18,260 nucleotides of DNA from Ruminococcus sp. (GTDB lineage Bacteria > Bacillota > Clostridia > Oscillospirales > Acutalibacteraceae). The stretch lies in the NCBI GenBank assembly GCA_004556705.1, contig SFGA01000051.1, positions 1 to 18,260 of the forward strand. Direction: 5' to 3'. Made by a program: the position numbers and the translations under genes. This document shows, one piece after another, positions 8,189 to 14,988 of the stretch. The notes below the pieces were generated by a model that saw only the letters and a program-made list of their open reading frames with translations, made no database searches and was not told the origin of the DNA. Numbering within the stretch: position 1 is the stretch's first letter; every line of letters starts with the position of its first letter.

Positions 8189-8946
8189 ATGTACGAATTT
8201 ATCAGATCAATATGAAGCGTGACGCCAACAATGTCGCCTTTATGAATTATGAGAGCCCGCCCAAATTTCAGGGCAGCTCAGAGATCGACAGCAGCCTCTA
8301 TGATAAGGTGTTCGAGGGAGAAGTAAACTGCTTCACACTGGAAAAACTCTATGAGATTTTCAATCTTGAACACCCCGCAGGATATAAAGGGCGGTCGATG
8401 TCCGTATCCGATGTGGTAGAGATCATTGACGGGAATACCGGAAAAAGCTACTTCCACTTTTGCGACAGCTTCGGTTTTCAGAAGGTTGATTTTGAGCCGG
8501 AAAAGACGCAGGTCAGCGACCGCTTCCTATCGCTTGCCGAGCAGGAGAAAATTTCAGTTCTGCTTGTTCCGGTCGGTAAATCTCCGATTGTGAAAGAGAT
8601 ACCGAACACCTATGAAGCGATGAAAGCGTTAGTTGGCGGGGGCGGCTTAGACGAGTATATGCCCTTTGAAGATGACGCCGCTATCGTCTGCAACCGTGAC
8701 GGGAAACAGGAAAAGCTGCCGATGAATCGGGCGGTATATAAAGAAGTGGGAGAGGTCGCCGACATCATTCACGGCGATTTTTTTATTGCCCGTTCCAATG
8801 TCGCCGATGAGAAATACAGCAGCTTATCAGGCGAACAACTACTGAAGTACAAACGGCTTTTTCGGTATCCTGAGCGATTCCACGAAACCGCACACGGGAT
8901 TGAGATCGAGCCGTTCAAGCCCGACAGGGCGGACAAAGAACGATAA
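8185..8946 (+). CDS. YodL domain / DUF3846-like protein
   Basis: 253 residues. The N-terminus (NVRIYQINMKRDANNVAFMN, then DSSLYDKVFEGEVNC, LEKLYEIFNLEHPAGYKGRSMSVSDVVEI) is the YodL domain. The C-terminal half (SVLLVPVGKSPIVKEIPNTYEAMKALVGG, then AAIVCNRDGKQEKLPMNRAVY) matches the DUF3846 pattern as I remember it. The start is TTG at 8185, nine bases after AGGAG (8171-8175). The nearer ATG at 8178 is in another frame and stops after 14 codons. No membrane segment or catalytic triad is seen. Known context: YodL/DUF3846 proteins sit beside Toprim primases and MobC in Firmicutes ICEs and among phage and plasmid polyvalent proteins. Their molecular role is not established; a host-interaction role is often proposed. 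The gene ends just before the putative oriT. Confidence 0.85.
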   Translation: MNVRIYQINMKRDANNVAFMNYESPPKFQGSSEIDSSLYDKVFEGEVNCFTLEKLYEIFNLEHPAGYKGRSMSVSDVVEIIDGNTGKSYFHFCDSFGFQKVDFEPEKTQVSDRFLSLAEQEKISVLLVPVGKSPIVKEIPNTYEAMKALVGGGGLDEYMPFEDDAAIVCNRDGKQEKLPMNRAVYKEVGEVADIIHGDFFIARSNVADEKYSSLSGEQLLKYKRLFRYPERFHETAHGIEIEPFKPDRADKER

Positions 8947-8976
8947 ATATCAGGAAAATACGGGGCAGCCCGACAG

Positions 8977-9006
8977 GTCTGCGTTAGCTTAGCTTAGCAA
9001 GCAGAC
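8977..9006. repeat. TTAGC triple repeat inside a GTCTGC/GCAGAC inverted repeat
   Basis: Three contiguous TTAGC units (8984-8988, 8989-8993, 8994-8998) lie between perfect 6-base inverted arms at 8977-8982 and 9001-9006. The arrangement suggests binding by a relaxosome protein such as MobC, or a cruciform near the nick site. This is inference from structure and position. Confidence 0.6.
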
Positions 9007-9046
9007 TGTTTTTACTCCTATCGGACAAAAAACAGTAAATCGCTTG

Positions 9047-9064
9047 TTAGGGGGTTGCCCCTAA
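9047..9064. repeat. 7-base inverted repeat TTAGGGG/CCCCTAA, likely nick-region hairpin
   Basis: TTAGGGG (9047-9053) and CCCCTAA (9058-9064) are perfect complements around the loop gttg. The TACCCC that follows (9065-9070) repeats the C-run. It lies 20 bases upstream of the SD of the next gene and has no T-run, which argues against a terminator and for an oriT hairpin. Confidence 0.55.
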
Positions 9065-9090
9065 TACCCCATTAAGAAAGGATTTTCTAT

Positions 9091-9237
9091 ATGACAGAAT
9101 TTATCTTCTTTATCGTCGGACTTTTGCTTGGCGGCTGTATAGGCGTTGTCTTTATGTGCTGTCTGCAAATTAACCGACTTTACAAAACTGATTCTATGAA
9201 AAAGGAGGTCGAAGCAAATGAAAAGAAGAACTGTTAA
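9091..9237 (+). CDS. Small single-pass membrane protein, DUF3789-like
   Basis: 48 residues: MTEFIFFIVGLLLGGCIGVVF, then MCCLQINRLYKTDSMKKEVEANEKKNC. One hydrophobic helix (residues ~3-25) with a GxxxG-like glycine stretch is followed by a short charged cytoplasmic tail. This matches the tiny DUF3789 proteins that precede mobC in Clostridia ICEs (from memory). AAAGGA lies about eight bases upstream of the ATG. The 3' end overlaps the mobC start by 20 bases, so the two are probably translationally coupled. Function unknown. Confidence 0.7.
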   Translation: MTEFIFFIVGLLLGGCIGVVFMCCLQINRLYKTDSMKKEVEANEKKNC

Positions 9238-9304
9238 GAAGCAGTTTTGGTTTTCCCGTGATGAAGCACAAAGGAGCGACCTGACGAGCGTTTCTATGAT
9301 GTGA
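9218..9304 (+). pseudogene. mobC: MobC relaxosome accessory protein, N-terminal fragment
   Basis: The ATG at 9218 follows AAAGGAGG at about 9201-9208. It reads MKRRTVKKQFWFSRDEAQ, the usual start of the MobC/ribbon-helix-helix family in this element type, then leaves the family pattern after GAAGCA (~9268) and stops at TGA 9302-9304. About 30 residues of the normal middle of the protein, covering the second half of the DNA-binding fold, are missing between this fragment and the next one, which is in another frame. The product would be a useless 28-mer. Confidence 0.75.
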
Positions 9305-9480
9305 TGCGTCAGTTATCCTCTATCGGCAACAACATCAATCAGCTTGCGGCACAGGCGAACTCACTCAGCTTTGTCGATGCACAGAAACTTCAGAAGGAAG
9401 CCGAGCGCTGGCATAAGTTTCAGGCGGATGTGGAGCGACAGTTTCTCCGTCCCGAAAAGAGTGAGATGAAATGGCAGTAA
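9268..9480 (+). pseudogene. mobC: MobC relaxosome accessory protein, C-terminal fragment
   Basis: In the second frame the sequence reads KERPDERFYDVMRQLSSIGN, then NINQLAAQANSLSFVDAQKL and EAERWHKFQADVERQFLRPE. The IGNNINQLA motif is diagnostic of MobC mobilisation proteins, which help the relaxase open and bind oriT. The frame is open only from about 9265 and has no start codon of its own, so it is the downstream part of the gene begun at 9218. It ends at TAA 9478-9480, overlapping the relaxase start by 10 bases, which is the usual coupling. Confidence 0.8.
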
Positions 9481-10862
9481 GCAAGATATGGAAAGTGATA
9501 GCCCGCCTTGACCAAGTGATTGACTATGCGACCAATCCCGAAAAAACGGCGGCAAAAAAGTATTCGCCGGAGCAGTATCAGGCGCTTGCCGATGTTTTGC
9601 AGTACGCCAAGGACGAGGAAAAGACCGAGCGAGAGTTTTATGTAGGCGGCATTAACTGTAATGTCGCTACCGCCCGTAACCAGTTCGTAACGGTTAAGGA
9701 GCAGTTTGACAAATGCGACGGTATCCAAGCCTATCACGGGTATCTGAGCTTTAAGGACGAACCGAATATCACTCCCGAATTGGCACAGCAGATCGGGACG
9801 GAATTTGCCAAGCGTGTGTGGGGCGACAGATTTCAGGTCGTGGTAACAACCCACCTGAACACTAAGCACCTGCATTGCCACTTTGTTGTGAACTCCGTTT
9901 CCTTTGTTGACGGAAAGCGTATGCAGAACAACGAGAAGCATTGGCGGTATTTCCGGCACATTGCAGACGAGCTTTGCAGACAGCACCAGCTTGATGTGAT
10001 TGAAAATCCGAAGCGTGGCACAGGCAAAAACTACTATGCCAGGAAGCTCCACGAAGCAGGGATGCCCAACTATGTGGACTCTGCAAAAGCTGTGATTGAT
10101 GAAGCGATTTCAAAGAGCAACAGTTATGCCGATTTCAAATATTTTCTCCGCCAGATGGGAGCGTCCTTTGACGATTCCCCGAACCACAAGTATCAGGTAC
10201 TAAGGGTAAAGGGATACCAAAAGAATATCCGACTGACAAGGCTCGGTGATGACTATTCCCTCGACCGCATAAAGGAGCGTATCTATGAAAACCGGAACAG
10301 GGTTAAGTTAGAGCCGTTCCAAAAAGGCTATTACTACCGCCCGAAGCAATATGTCCTTTTGACACGGGAGCATAAGATACGAAAGGTCGGCGGGCTGTAC
10401 GGACTGTACCTTCATTACTGCTATAAGTTAGGCTATCTGCCGAAGTATCAAAAACAAAATCCGGCTCGGCTCCATTATCTTCTCCGTGAAGATCTGATGA
10501 AGCTCGACCAAATAACCGCACAGGTAAGGCTGCTCGGCAGAGAACACATCTCTACCTCCGAGCAGCTTTTCTCATATAAGTCAAAGGTGGAGGACGAAAT
10601 CAAAACCCTTACTGCCGACAGAACACATCTCCGAAACGAAATACGAAAAGTAAATATTGATGATGATTTGCTGTCCGGCAAAAGGCAACAGATTTCAGCC
10701 TTGTCCGAAAGACTCAAAGAACTCCGCAAGGAAGTTCGGCTCTGTGACGGTATCGCTGAGCGCTCCGGCGTTATGCGGGAGAACTTAAATGCGGTGCTTG
10801 CAGATGAAGAAAAAATCAAGAACAACAGAAAGGAGAACCGTGATTATGAATACAGGCGGTGA
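9471..10862 (+). CDS. MobA/VirD2-family (MOBP-type) relaxase
   Basis: 463 residues. The relaxase nicks oriT, stays covalently attached to the 5' end and pilots the strand into the recipient. Visible motifs: candidate catalytic Tyr19 in DYATNPEKT; the central region NCNVATARNQF and YHGYLSF (~62-93); and the metal-binding HUH motif III, H128 LNTKHLHCHFVVNSV, with histidines at 128, 133, 135 and 137. Further family blocks are KHWRYFRHIADELCR, YDRIKER-like (SLDRIKERIYENR) and GGLYGLYLHYCYKLG. The C-terminal ~100 residues are charged and probably coiled coil. Length and all motifs are as expected, so the gene looks intact although mobC just upstream is broken. The ATG at 9471 overlaps mobC by 10 bases. 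The end overlaps the PcfB-like gene by 17 bases, indicating one operon. Confidence 0.93.
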   Translation: MAVSKIWKVIARLDQVIDYATNPEKTAAKKYSPEQYQALADVLQYAKDEEKTEREFYVGGINCNVATARNQFVTVKEQFDKCDGIQAYHGYLSFKDEPNITPELAQQIGTEFAKRVWGDRFQVVVTTHLNTKHLHCHFVVNSVSFVDGKRMQNNEKHWRYFRHIADELCRQHQLDVIENPKRGTGKNYYARKLHEAGMPNYVDSAKAVIDEAISKSNSYADFKYFLRQMGASFDDSPNHKYQVLRVKGYQKNIRLTRLGDDYSLDRIKERIYENRNRVKLEPFQKGYYYRPKQYVLLTREHKIRKVGGLYGLYLHYCYKLGYLPKYQKQNPARLHYLLREDLMKLDQITAQVRLLGREHISTSEQLFSYKSKVEDEIKTLTADRTHLRNEIRKVNIDDDLLSGKRQQISALSERLKELRKEVRLCDGIAERSGVMRENLNAVLADEEKIKNNRKENRDYEYRR

Positions 10863-11652
10863 CGCAGCGGAACAGGTTGTCAGGCTTTCGCTTGAAGGCT
10901 TTGAAGTCGCTGCAAAACTAACGGGAACGGCGGCGAAGGAGCTAACCGTTCTTCTTGTTTCTGTGCTGAAGCAGGAACAGAAAACCAAAGGCAAAGCACG
11001 CCTTACCAATATGCTCAAATCGGGAAAGGAACTCAAGGTCTTTTCCGTTCCGAATAAAGATCTGAAGAAGTTTACCGAACAGGCAAAGAAGTACGGTGTG
11101 CTTTACTGTGTGCTGAGGGACAAATACAGCAAGGACGATAACGCCCCGGTGGATATTATCGCCCGTGCGGAGGACGCTTCTAAAATTCAGCGTATCTTCG
11201 ACCGCTTTGAACTCGGCAATGTTGATAAGGGTTCCATCGTTGCCAATGCGGAAAAGAGCATTGCCCAGCGTGAGGAGCTTGCAAACGAAGTGCCGACCAA
11301 ATCAAAGGGCGAAAGGATTGTGGAGGAAGCAATGGGAAAGCCCATTCAGAAGGACGGGGCATCTCACGAAAACCCCACGGTCGCCAAGACGGACAAAAAC
11401 CCTCCGTCAAGGCAAAGCTCCGCCGAGGTCGATGGTAAATCTGATAAGGGTATTTCCAAATCAGCCGAAGAAAAGCCTTCCGTCCGTGAAAAGCTCGAAC
11501 GGTATAAGGCACAGGCTAAAACGGAAAAAGAAGCAGACCGCACCGACCTTGATAAATCGGGAGAAAAGCCCAAGTCCCAAAACCGCACCAATCAGACCAC
11601 CCATCAGCAACCCAAGAGAAAGAAAAACAGAAATAAAAACAAAGCGAGGTAA
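10846..11652 (+). CDS. PcfB family protein (DUF3801), coupling-protein partner
   Basis: 268 residues from the ATG at 10846, which follows AAAGGAGAACC; an in-frame ATG at 10789 lies deep in the relaxase and lacks a Shine-Dalgarno. Residues 1-125 carry the PcfB/DUF3801 pattern: GGDAAEQVVRLSLEGFEVAAKLTG, LKSGKELKVFSVPNKDLKKFTEQ, AKKYGVLYCVL and DIIARAEDASKIQRIFDRF. The remaining ~140 residues are a low-complexity Lys/Glu/Ser-rich tail (KPSVREKLERYKAQAK near residue 215, ending in KKNRNKNKAR), probably disordered and able to bind nucleic acid. Known: PcfB of pCF10 assists the relaxase PcfG and links the relaxosome to the coupling protein PcfC. That role fits the position between relaxase and VirD4. 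The gene appears intact. Confidence 0.85.
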   Translation: MNTGGDAAEQVVRLSLEGFEVAAKLTGTAAKELTVLLVSVLKQEQKTKGKARLTNMLKSGKELKVFSVPNKDLKKFTEQAKKYGVLYCVLRDKYSKDDNAPVDIIARAEDASKIQRIFDRFELGNVDKGSIVANAEKSIAQREELANEVPTKSKGERIVEEAMGKPIQKDGASHENPTVAKTDKNPPSRQSSAEVDGKSDKGISKSAEEKPSVREKLERYKAQAKTEKEADRTDLDKSGEKPKSQNRTNQTTHQQPKRKKNRNKNKAR

Positions 11653-11658
11653 TCTACA

Positions 11659-12546
11659 ATGACTAATAATTTCAAACCGAATAAGGGCGGCTACAGACAG
11701 CCGCAGCTTTCCCCCGAAGAATGGAAAGCAAAGAAGCAGGCAGAAAAGGACGCCGTTTATCAGATGATTGACGATACGGCGACCGCAATCGTTCAGGACG
11801 GCGAAAAGTTCAGAGGCTTTCTTGATACACAGGCAAGGCTCGACCGCTATTCCGCCGCAAACGCTCTGCTCATTTATAACCAGTACCCAAAAGCTACCCA
11901 GCTTAAAGACTTCGGTGACTGGGCGGAGGAAAAGGTATCTATCAATAAGGGTGCAAAGAGTATCTCCATTCTTGAACCCGTTGAGTACACAAAGGCGGAC
12001 GGAACACCGGGCGTTTCCTACAATGTCAAAAAAGTCTTTGATGTATCGCAGACCAAGGGCAGACAGACTCCGGCTCCTACCGTCAACCGTGATCCGCAGG
12101 CTCTCGTTGCCGTGATGATTGACACCTCCCCGGTTATCGTTGAGGTAGCTCCTGAACTGCCGCATCCACAGATGGGAGCTTTTTATGATAATGAGAAGCA
12201 GACGCTTTTTGTCAAGAAAGATATTGGCGACAGCGTTGCTCTCTGCCAGTGCGTAGCGCAGGAACTCGGCCACGCACAGCTTTCTATCGACAGCGACTCT
12301 TACAGTCGCAAGGATATGGGCTTTCAGGCAATGTGCGTCGGCTATATGCTCTGCAAAAAGTACGGCGTGGACACCAAAAACTTTGCTATCAACCGTATCC
12401 CGGAGGAATGGAAGAACAAAGAGCCGAAGGAAATCCGTGCGGAGCTTTCCAAAACCCGCACGGCTATGAATGAAATCCATTCCCGTGTATCCGAGGAGAT
12501 GTACCGCCAAAAGCAGGAACGCTCCAAAGACCGTGACAGCAGATAA
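11659..12546 (+). CDS. ArdC-like antirestriction protein (ssDNA-binding domain plus degenerate zincin domain)
   Basis: 295 residues. Residues ~25-130 form the ArdC N-terminal (DUF1738-type) ssDNA-binding domain: QMIDDTATAIVQ, FRGFLDTQARLDRYSAANAL, LIYNQYPKATQLKDFGDWAE, KGAKSISILEPVEY. The second half resembles the zincin metallopeptidase domain fused to ArdC in mobile elements. Its HExxH signature is changed to QELGH (residues 201-205), so the first metal-binding His is lost and peptidase activity is doubtful. Known: ArdC proteins shield incoming single-stranded DNA from host nucleases and restriction. Here that job fits DNA arriving through the T4SS. The start at 11659, six bases after the PcfB-like gene, is preceded by AGCGAGG. 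The gene reads cleanly from end to end. Confidence 0.82.
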   Translation: MTNNFKPNKGGYRQPQLSPEEWKAKKQAEKDAVYQMIDDTATAIVQDGEKFRGFLDTQARLDRYSAANALLIYNQYPKATQLKDFGDWAEEKVSINKGAKSISILEPVEYTKADGTPGVSYNVKKVFDVSQTKGRQTPAPTVNRDPQALVAVMIDTSPVIVEVAPELPHPQMGAFYDNEKQTLFVKKDIGDSVALCQCVAQELGHAQLSIDSDSYSRKDMGFQAMCVGYMLCKKYGVDTKNFAINRIPEEWKNKEPKEIRAELSKTRTAMNEIHSRVSEEMYRQKQERSKDRDSR

Positions 12547-12561
12547 CGGAGGTAAAGAGAA

Positions 12562-12768
12562 ATGAGAGAACGCCAGCACTTTGTCGCTTTGGACGAATAT
12601 GAACACGGTATCGTGATTGACTCCCTCAATGAGAAGCGCAACGACCTTCGCAGCGAGGGCAAGTCTACCGACGCCGTTGATGAACTGATCGTAAAGGTCG
12701 GTCACGCCCCGCAAAAGAAGTTCAAGGTGATAGAAAAGGAAAAACAACGCCGAGATGAAGCAAGATGA
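12562..12768 (+). CDS. Small conserved hypothetical protein upstream of virD4
   Basis: 68 residues: MRERQHFVALDEYEHGIVID, then SLNEKRNDLRSEGKSTDAVDELIVKVGHAPQKKFKVIEKEK. It is highly charged and probably helical, with no membrane segment. The ATG at 12562 follows GGAGGTAAAG at about 12548-12557, and the end overlaps the virD4 start by 14 bases. I recognise it as a regular companion of virD4 in this ICE class but know of no assigned function. Confidence 0.75.
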   Translation: MRERQHFVALDEYEHGIVIDSLNEKRNDLRSEGKSTDAVDELIVKVGHAPQKKFKVIEKEKQRRDEAR

Positions 12769-14536
12769 TAAGCAGTCTGCTGTCATTCTTTCCGTAATCG
12801 GCATACTTCCCGTAGTCTGGCTTGCGTTGTTGATTGCACCGTCCGTTAAAGGCGGCTTGCCGGAGATACTTCCGAAGTTGATGACAGTATTTAATAACCC
12901 GTTCCAAATAGAGCTTTGCGAGGACAGCCTAAAAACTGTCCTCGTTTTGCTTTTGTGCTACGGCTTCGGTATCGGCATTTATTTCTCAACACGCAGGAAT
13001 TACAGACGCCGGGAGGAACACGGCTCGGCAAAATGGGGCGATGCACGAGCTGTCAATAAGAAATACTGCCAAACGCCCAAAAGCGAAAACAAGCTGATGA
13101 CTCAGAATGTGAGCATCGGACTTAACGCCAAAAAGCACAGGCGCAATCTTAACACCCTTGTGTGCGGCGGTTCGGGCGCAGGCAAAACCCGATTTTACTG
13201 TAAGCCAAATCTGATGCAGTGCAACTCATCATTTGTGATACTCGATCCGAAAGGCGAAATTGTCCGGGATGTCGGAAAGCTGCTTGAAGCAAAGGGGTAT
13301 GAGATTAAGGTTCTTGACCTTATCTCTATGGAAAAGAGCCATTGTTACAACCCCTTTGTCTACTTGCGCAGTGACAACGATATTCAAAGACTTGTGACCA
13401 ACCTTTTCAAGAGTACCACGCCGAAGGGTTCTCAAAGCAACGATCCCTTTTGGGACACGGCAGCGTCAATGCTTTTGCTTGCACTTGTATTCTATCTTCA
13501 TTACGAAGCTCCTGAAGATGAACAGAATTTTGCAATGATAATGGAAATGCTCAGAGCCGGTGCGATTGAGGACGAGGAAGAACCAAGACCTTCGCCCCTT
13601 GATAATCTCTTTTCCGAACTGGAATATGAGAACCCCGACCATATCGCACTCAAGTATTATCATTCCTACCATTCAGGCTCGGCAAAAACGCTGAAATCCA
13701 TTCAGATTACCCTTGCCGCCCGTTTGGAGAAATTCAACCTTGAAAGCCTTGCTTCACTCACCTCAACCGATGAGCTGGAGCTTGAAACTCTCGGTGAAAA
13801 GAAAACGGCACTATTTGCCCTGATACCTGATAACGATACGAGCTTTAACTTCTTGGTATCTATCCTTTACACACAGCTTTTTCAGCAGTTGTTTTATTCC
13901 GCCGACCACATACACGGCGGCAGCCTGCCTATCCCTGTTCATTTCCTGATGGACGAGTTTGCCAATGTTAGCTTGCCTGATGACTTTGACAAGATACTTT
14001 CCGTTATGCGTTCTCGCTCGGTATCTGTCAGTATCATATTGCAGAACTTGGCACAGCTCAAAGCACTGTTTGAAAAGCAGTGGGAAAGCATCGTGGGTAA
14101 CTGCGACGAGTTTTTGTATTTAGGCGGCAACGAACAGTCCACACACAAATATGTGAGCGAGCTGCTCGGCAAATCCACGATTGATACCAACACCTACGGC
14201 AAAAGCGAAGGTCGAAGCGGAAGTTATTCAACCAACTACCAAATCAGCGGTCGAGAGCTGCTAACCCCGGACGAGGTTCGTATGCTTGATAACCGTTACG
14301 CAATTCTCTTTATCCGTGGTGAGCGTCCGGTGCTTGATTTCAAATACGATATTCTCAAGCACCCCAATGTGGCGCTGACCGCAGACGGAAAAGCCGGCGT
14401 TTACGAACACGGCGAAGTGAAGTCCGATGTCGCTACCATCGAGCTTCTGAGCTTTGATAAATTCAAGGCTCCCGAAACAGAAGTTGCAGAAACCAATTAC
14501 GAACTCCTCTCAGATGAGGACTTTGAAAATGATTAA
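12755..14536 (+). CDS. VirD4/TraG-type type IV coupling protein ATPase
   Basis: 593 residues. It joins the relaxosome to the secretion channel and powers DNA export. Two N-terminal membrane helices (residues ~8-30 and ~60-79) precede the cytosolic ATPase. Next come EEHGSAKWGDARAV (87-100), Walker A GGSGAGKT at 138-145, VILDPKGEIV (161-170) and Walker B VHFLMDEFANV with D400/E401. The conserved ILQNLAQLKALFEKQW and GNCDEFLYLGGNE follow. Length and motifs are complete. The ATG at 12755 overlaps the previous gene by 14 bases and is preceded by GAAAAGGAAAAA. The C-terminal ~40 residues are acidic, a common feature for partner binding. It belongs to the same operon as Maff2, which starts 20 bases downstream. 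Confidence 0.95.
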   Translation: MKQDDKQSAVILSVIGILPVVWLALLIAPSVKGGLPEILPKLMTVFNNPFQIELCEDSLKTVLVLLLCYGFGIGIYFSTRRNYRRREEHGSAKWGDARAVNKKYCQTPKSENKLMTQNVSIGLNAKKHRRNLNTLVCGGSGAGKTRFYCKPNLMQCNSSFVILDPKGEIVRDVGKLLEAKGYEIKVLDLISMEKSHCYNPFVYLRSDNDIQRLVTNLFKSTTPKGSQSNDPFWDTAASMLLLALVFYLHYEAPEDEQNFAMIMEMLRAGAIEDEEEPRPSPLDNLFSELEYENPDHIALKYYHSYHSGSAKTLKSIQITLAARLEKFNLESLASLTSTDELELETLGEKKTALFALIPDNDTSFNFLVSILYTQLFQQLFYSADHIHGGSLPIPVHFLMDEFANVSLPDDFDKILSVMRSRSVSVSIILQNLAQLKALFEKQWESIVGNCDEFLYLGGNEQSTHKYVSELLGKSTIDTNTYGKSEGRSGSYSTNYQISGRELLTPDEVRMLDNRYAILFIRGERPVLDFKYDILKHPNVALTADGKAGVYEHGEVKSDVATIELLSFDKFKAPETEVAETNYELLSDEDFEND

Positions 14537-14555
14537 ATTTATGGAGGTAAACACA

Positions 14556-14915
14556 ATGAATATTTTTAAGAAAACCAACAACAAGGAAACCAAAAAGCTG
14601 CCTATGACCGGAAAGGTCAAAAAGGGCTTTCGTGCCTACTGTGCCGTTGTGCTTTGTATGGCACTTATCGGCTGTATGTCTATGACCGCATTTGCGGCAG
14701 GCGGAGATCCGCTGACCGTTATCAACAATCTGTCCGATTTCATTTTCGGACTCATCCGTGCAATCGGGCTTATCCTGCTCGGCTTCGGTATTGTTCAGGT
14801 CGGTCTTTCCCTGAAATCTCACGATCCTTCGCAGAGAGCCAATGGCTTCCTTACCCTTGCAGGCGGTGTCATCATCACCTTTGCAAAGGAAATTCTCACT
14901 CTCATTACGGGTTAA
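14556..14915 (+). CDS. Maff2-family small membrane protein of the T4SS
   Basis: 119 residues from the ATG at 14556, eight bases after GGAGGT (14542-14547); upstream in-frame starts lie inside virD4. A basic N-terminus (FKKTNNKETKKLPMTGKVKKG) precedes a hydrophobic segment (~27-48) ending in AFAAGG, which looks like a signal sequence with a cleavage site. Two further hydrophobic helices follow (~62-84 and ~98-117), separated by SLKSHDPSQRANGF. The pattern and place, directly after virD4, are those of Maff2 proteins in Clostridia ICEs. By topology and position a VirB2-like (pilin-like) channel role is plausible but unproven. A strong hairpin follows the gene. Confidence 0.85.
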   Translation: MNIFKKTNNKETKKLPMTGKVKKGFRAYCAVVLCMALIGCMSMTAFAAGGDPLTVINNLSDFIFGLIRAIGLILLGFGIVQVGLSLKSHDPSQRANGFLTLAGGVIITFAKEILTLITG

Positions 14916-14933
14916 GCAAGGAAACACTCAAAA

Positions 14934-14963
14934 GGGGCATATCCGAAAAATCGGGTATGCCCC
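14934..14963 (+). terminator. Strong 13-bp hairpin after Maff2 (terminator, attenuator or processing site)
   Basis: Arms at 14934-14946 (ggggcatatccga) and 14951-14963 (tcgggtatgcccc) pair over 13 bases with one G-U wobble around an AAAA loop. The tail is only AAATTTG, a poor T-run, so full termination is unlikely. Because the operon continues ten bases later with an SD and TTG start, partial attenuation or 3'-end protection, giving more Maff2 than channel protein, is the likelier role. Confidence 0.5.
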
Positions 14964-14988
14964 AAATTTGTAAAGGAGGTGCGTCAAT

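Larger units (their letters stand above)
8947..9090 (+). other. Candidate origin of transfer (oriT) between YodL and DUF3789/mobC genes
   Basis: This 144-base non-coding stretch is the only sizeable gap in the transfer region and lies just upstream of the mobC-relaxase genes, where oriT of this element class is expected. It holds three tandem TTAGC units (8984-8998) flanked by GTCTGC and GCAGAC (8977-8982, 9001-9006), and an inverted repeat TTAGGGG-gttg-CCCCTAA (9047-9064) followed by TACCCC. Hairpins beside a short conserved stretch are typical of oriTs recognised by MOBP relaxases. The exact nick site cannot be read from sequence. Confidence 0.55.

Noticed and set aside
8984..8998. TTAGC repeats as a CRISPR or iteron array
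   Set aside because: Only three 5-base units with no spacers; too short for CRISPR, and no replication initiator gene is adjacent. An oriT element fits better.
9047..9064. GGGG/CCCC hairpin as intrinsic terminator
   Set aside because: No T-run follows; the sequence continues TACCCCATTAAG into the SD of the next gene.
11461..12804. 447-codon minus-strand open frame across PcfB-, ArdC- and virD4-start genes
   Set aside because: It spans three well-supported + strand genes with SD sites and overlaps; no domain, SD or sensible start is seen, so it is a shadow.
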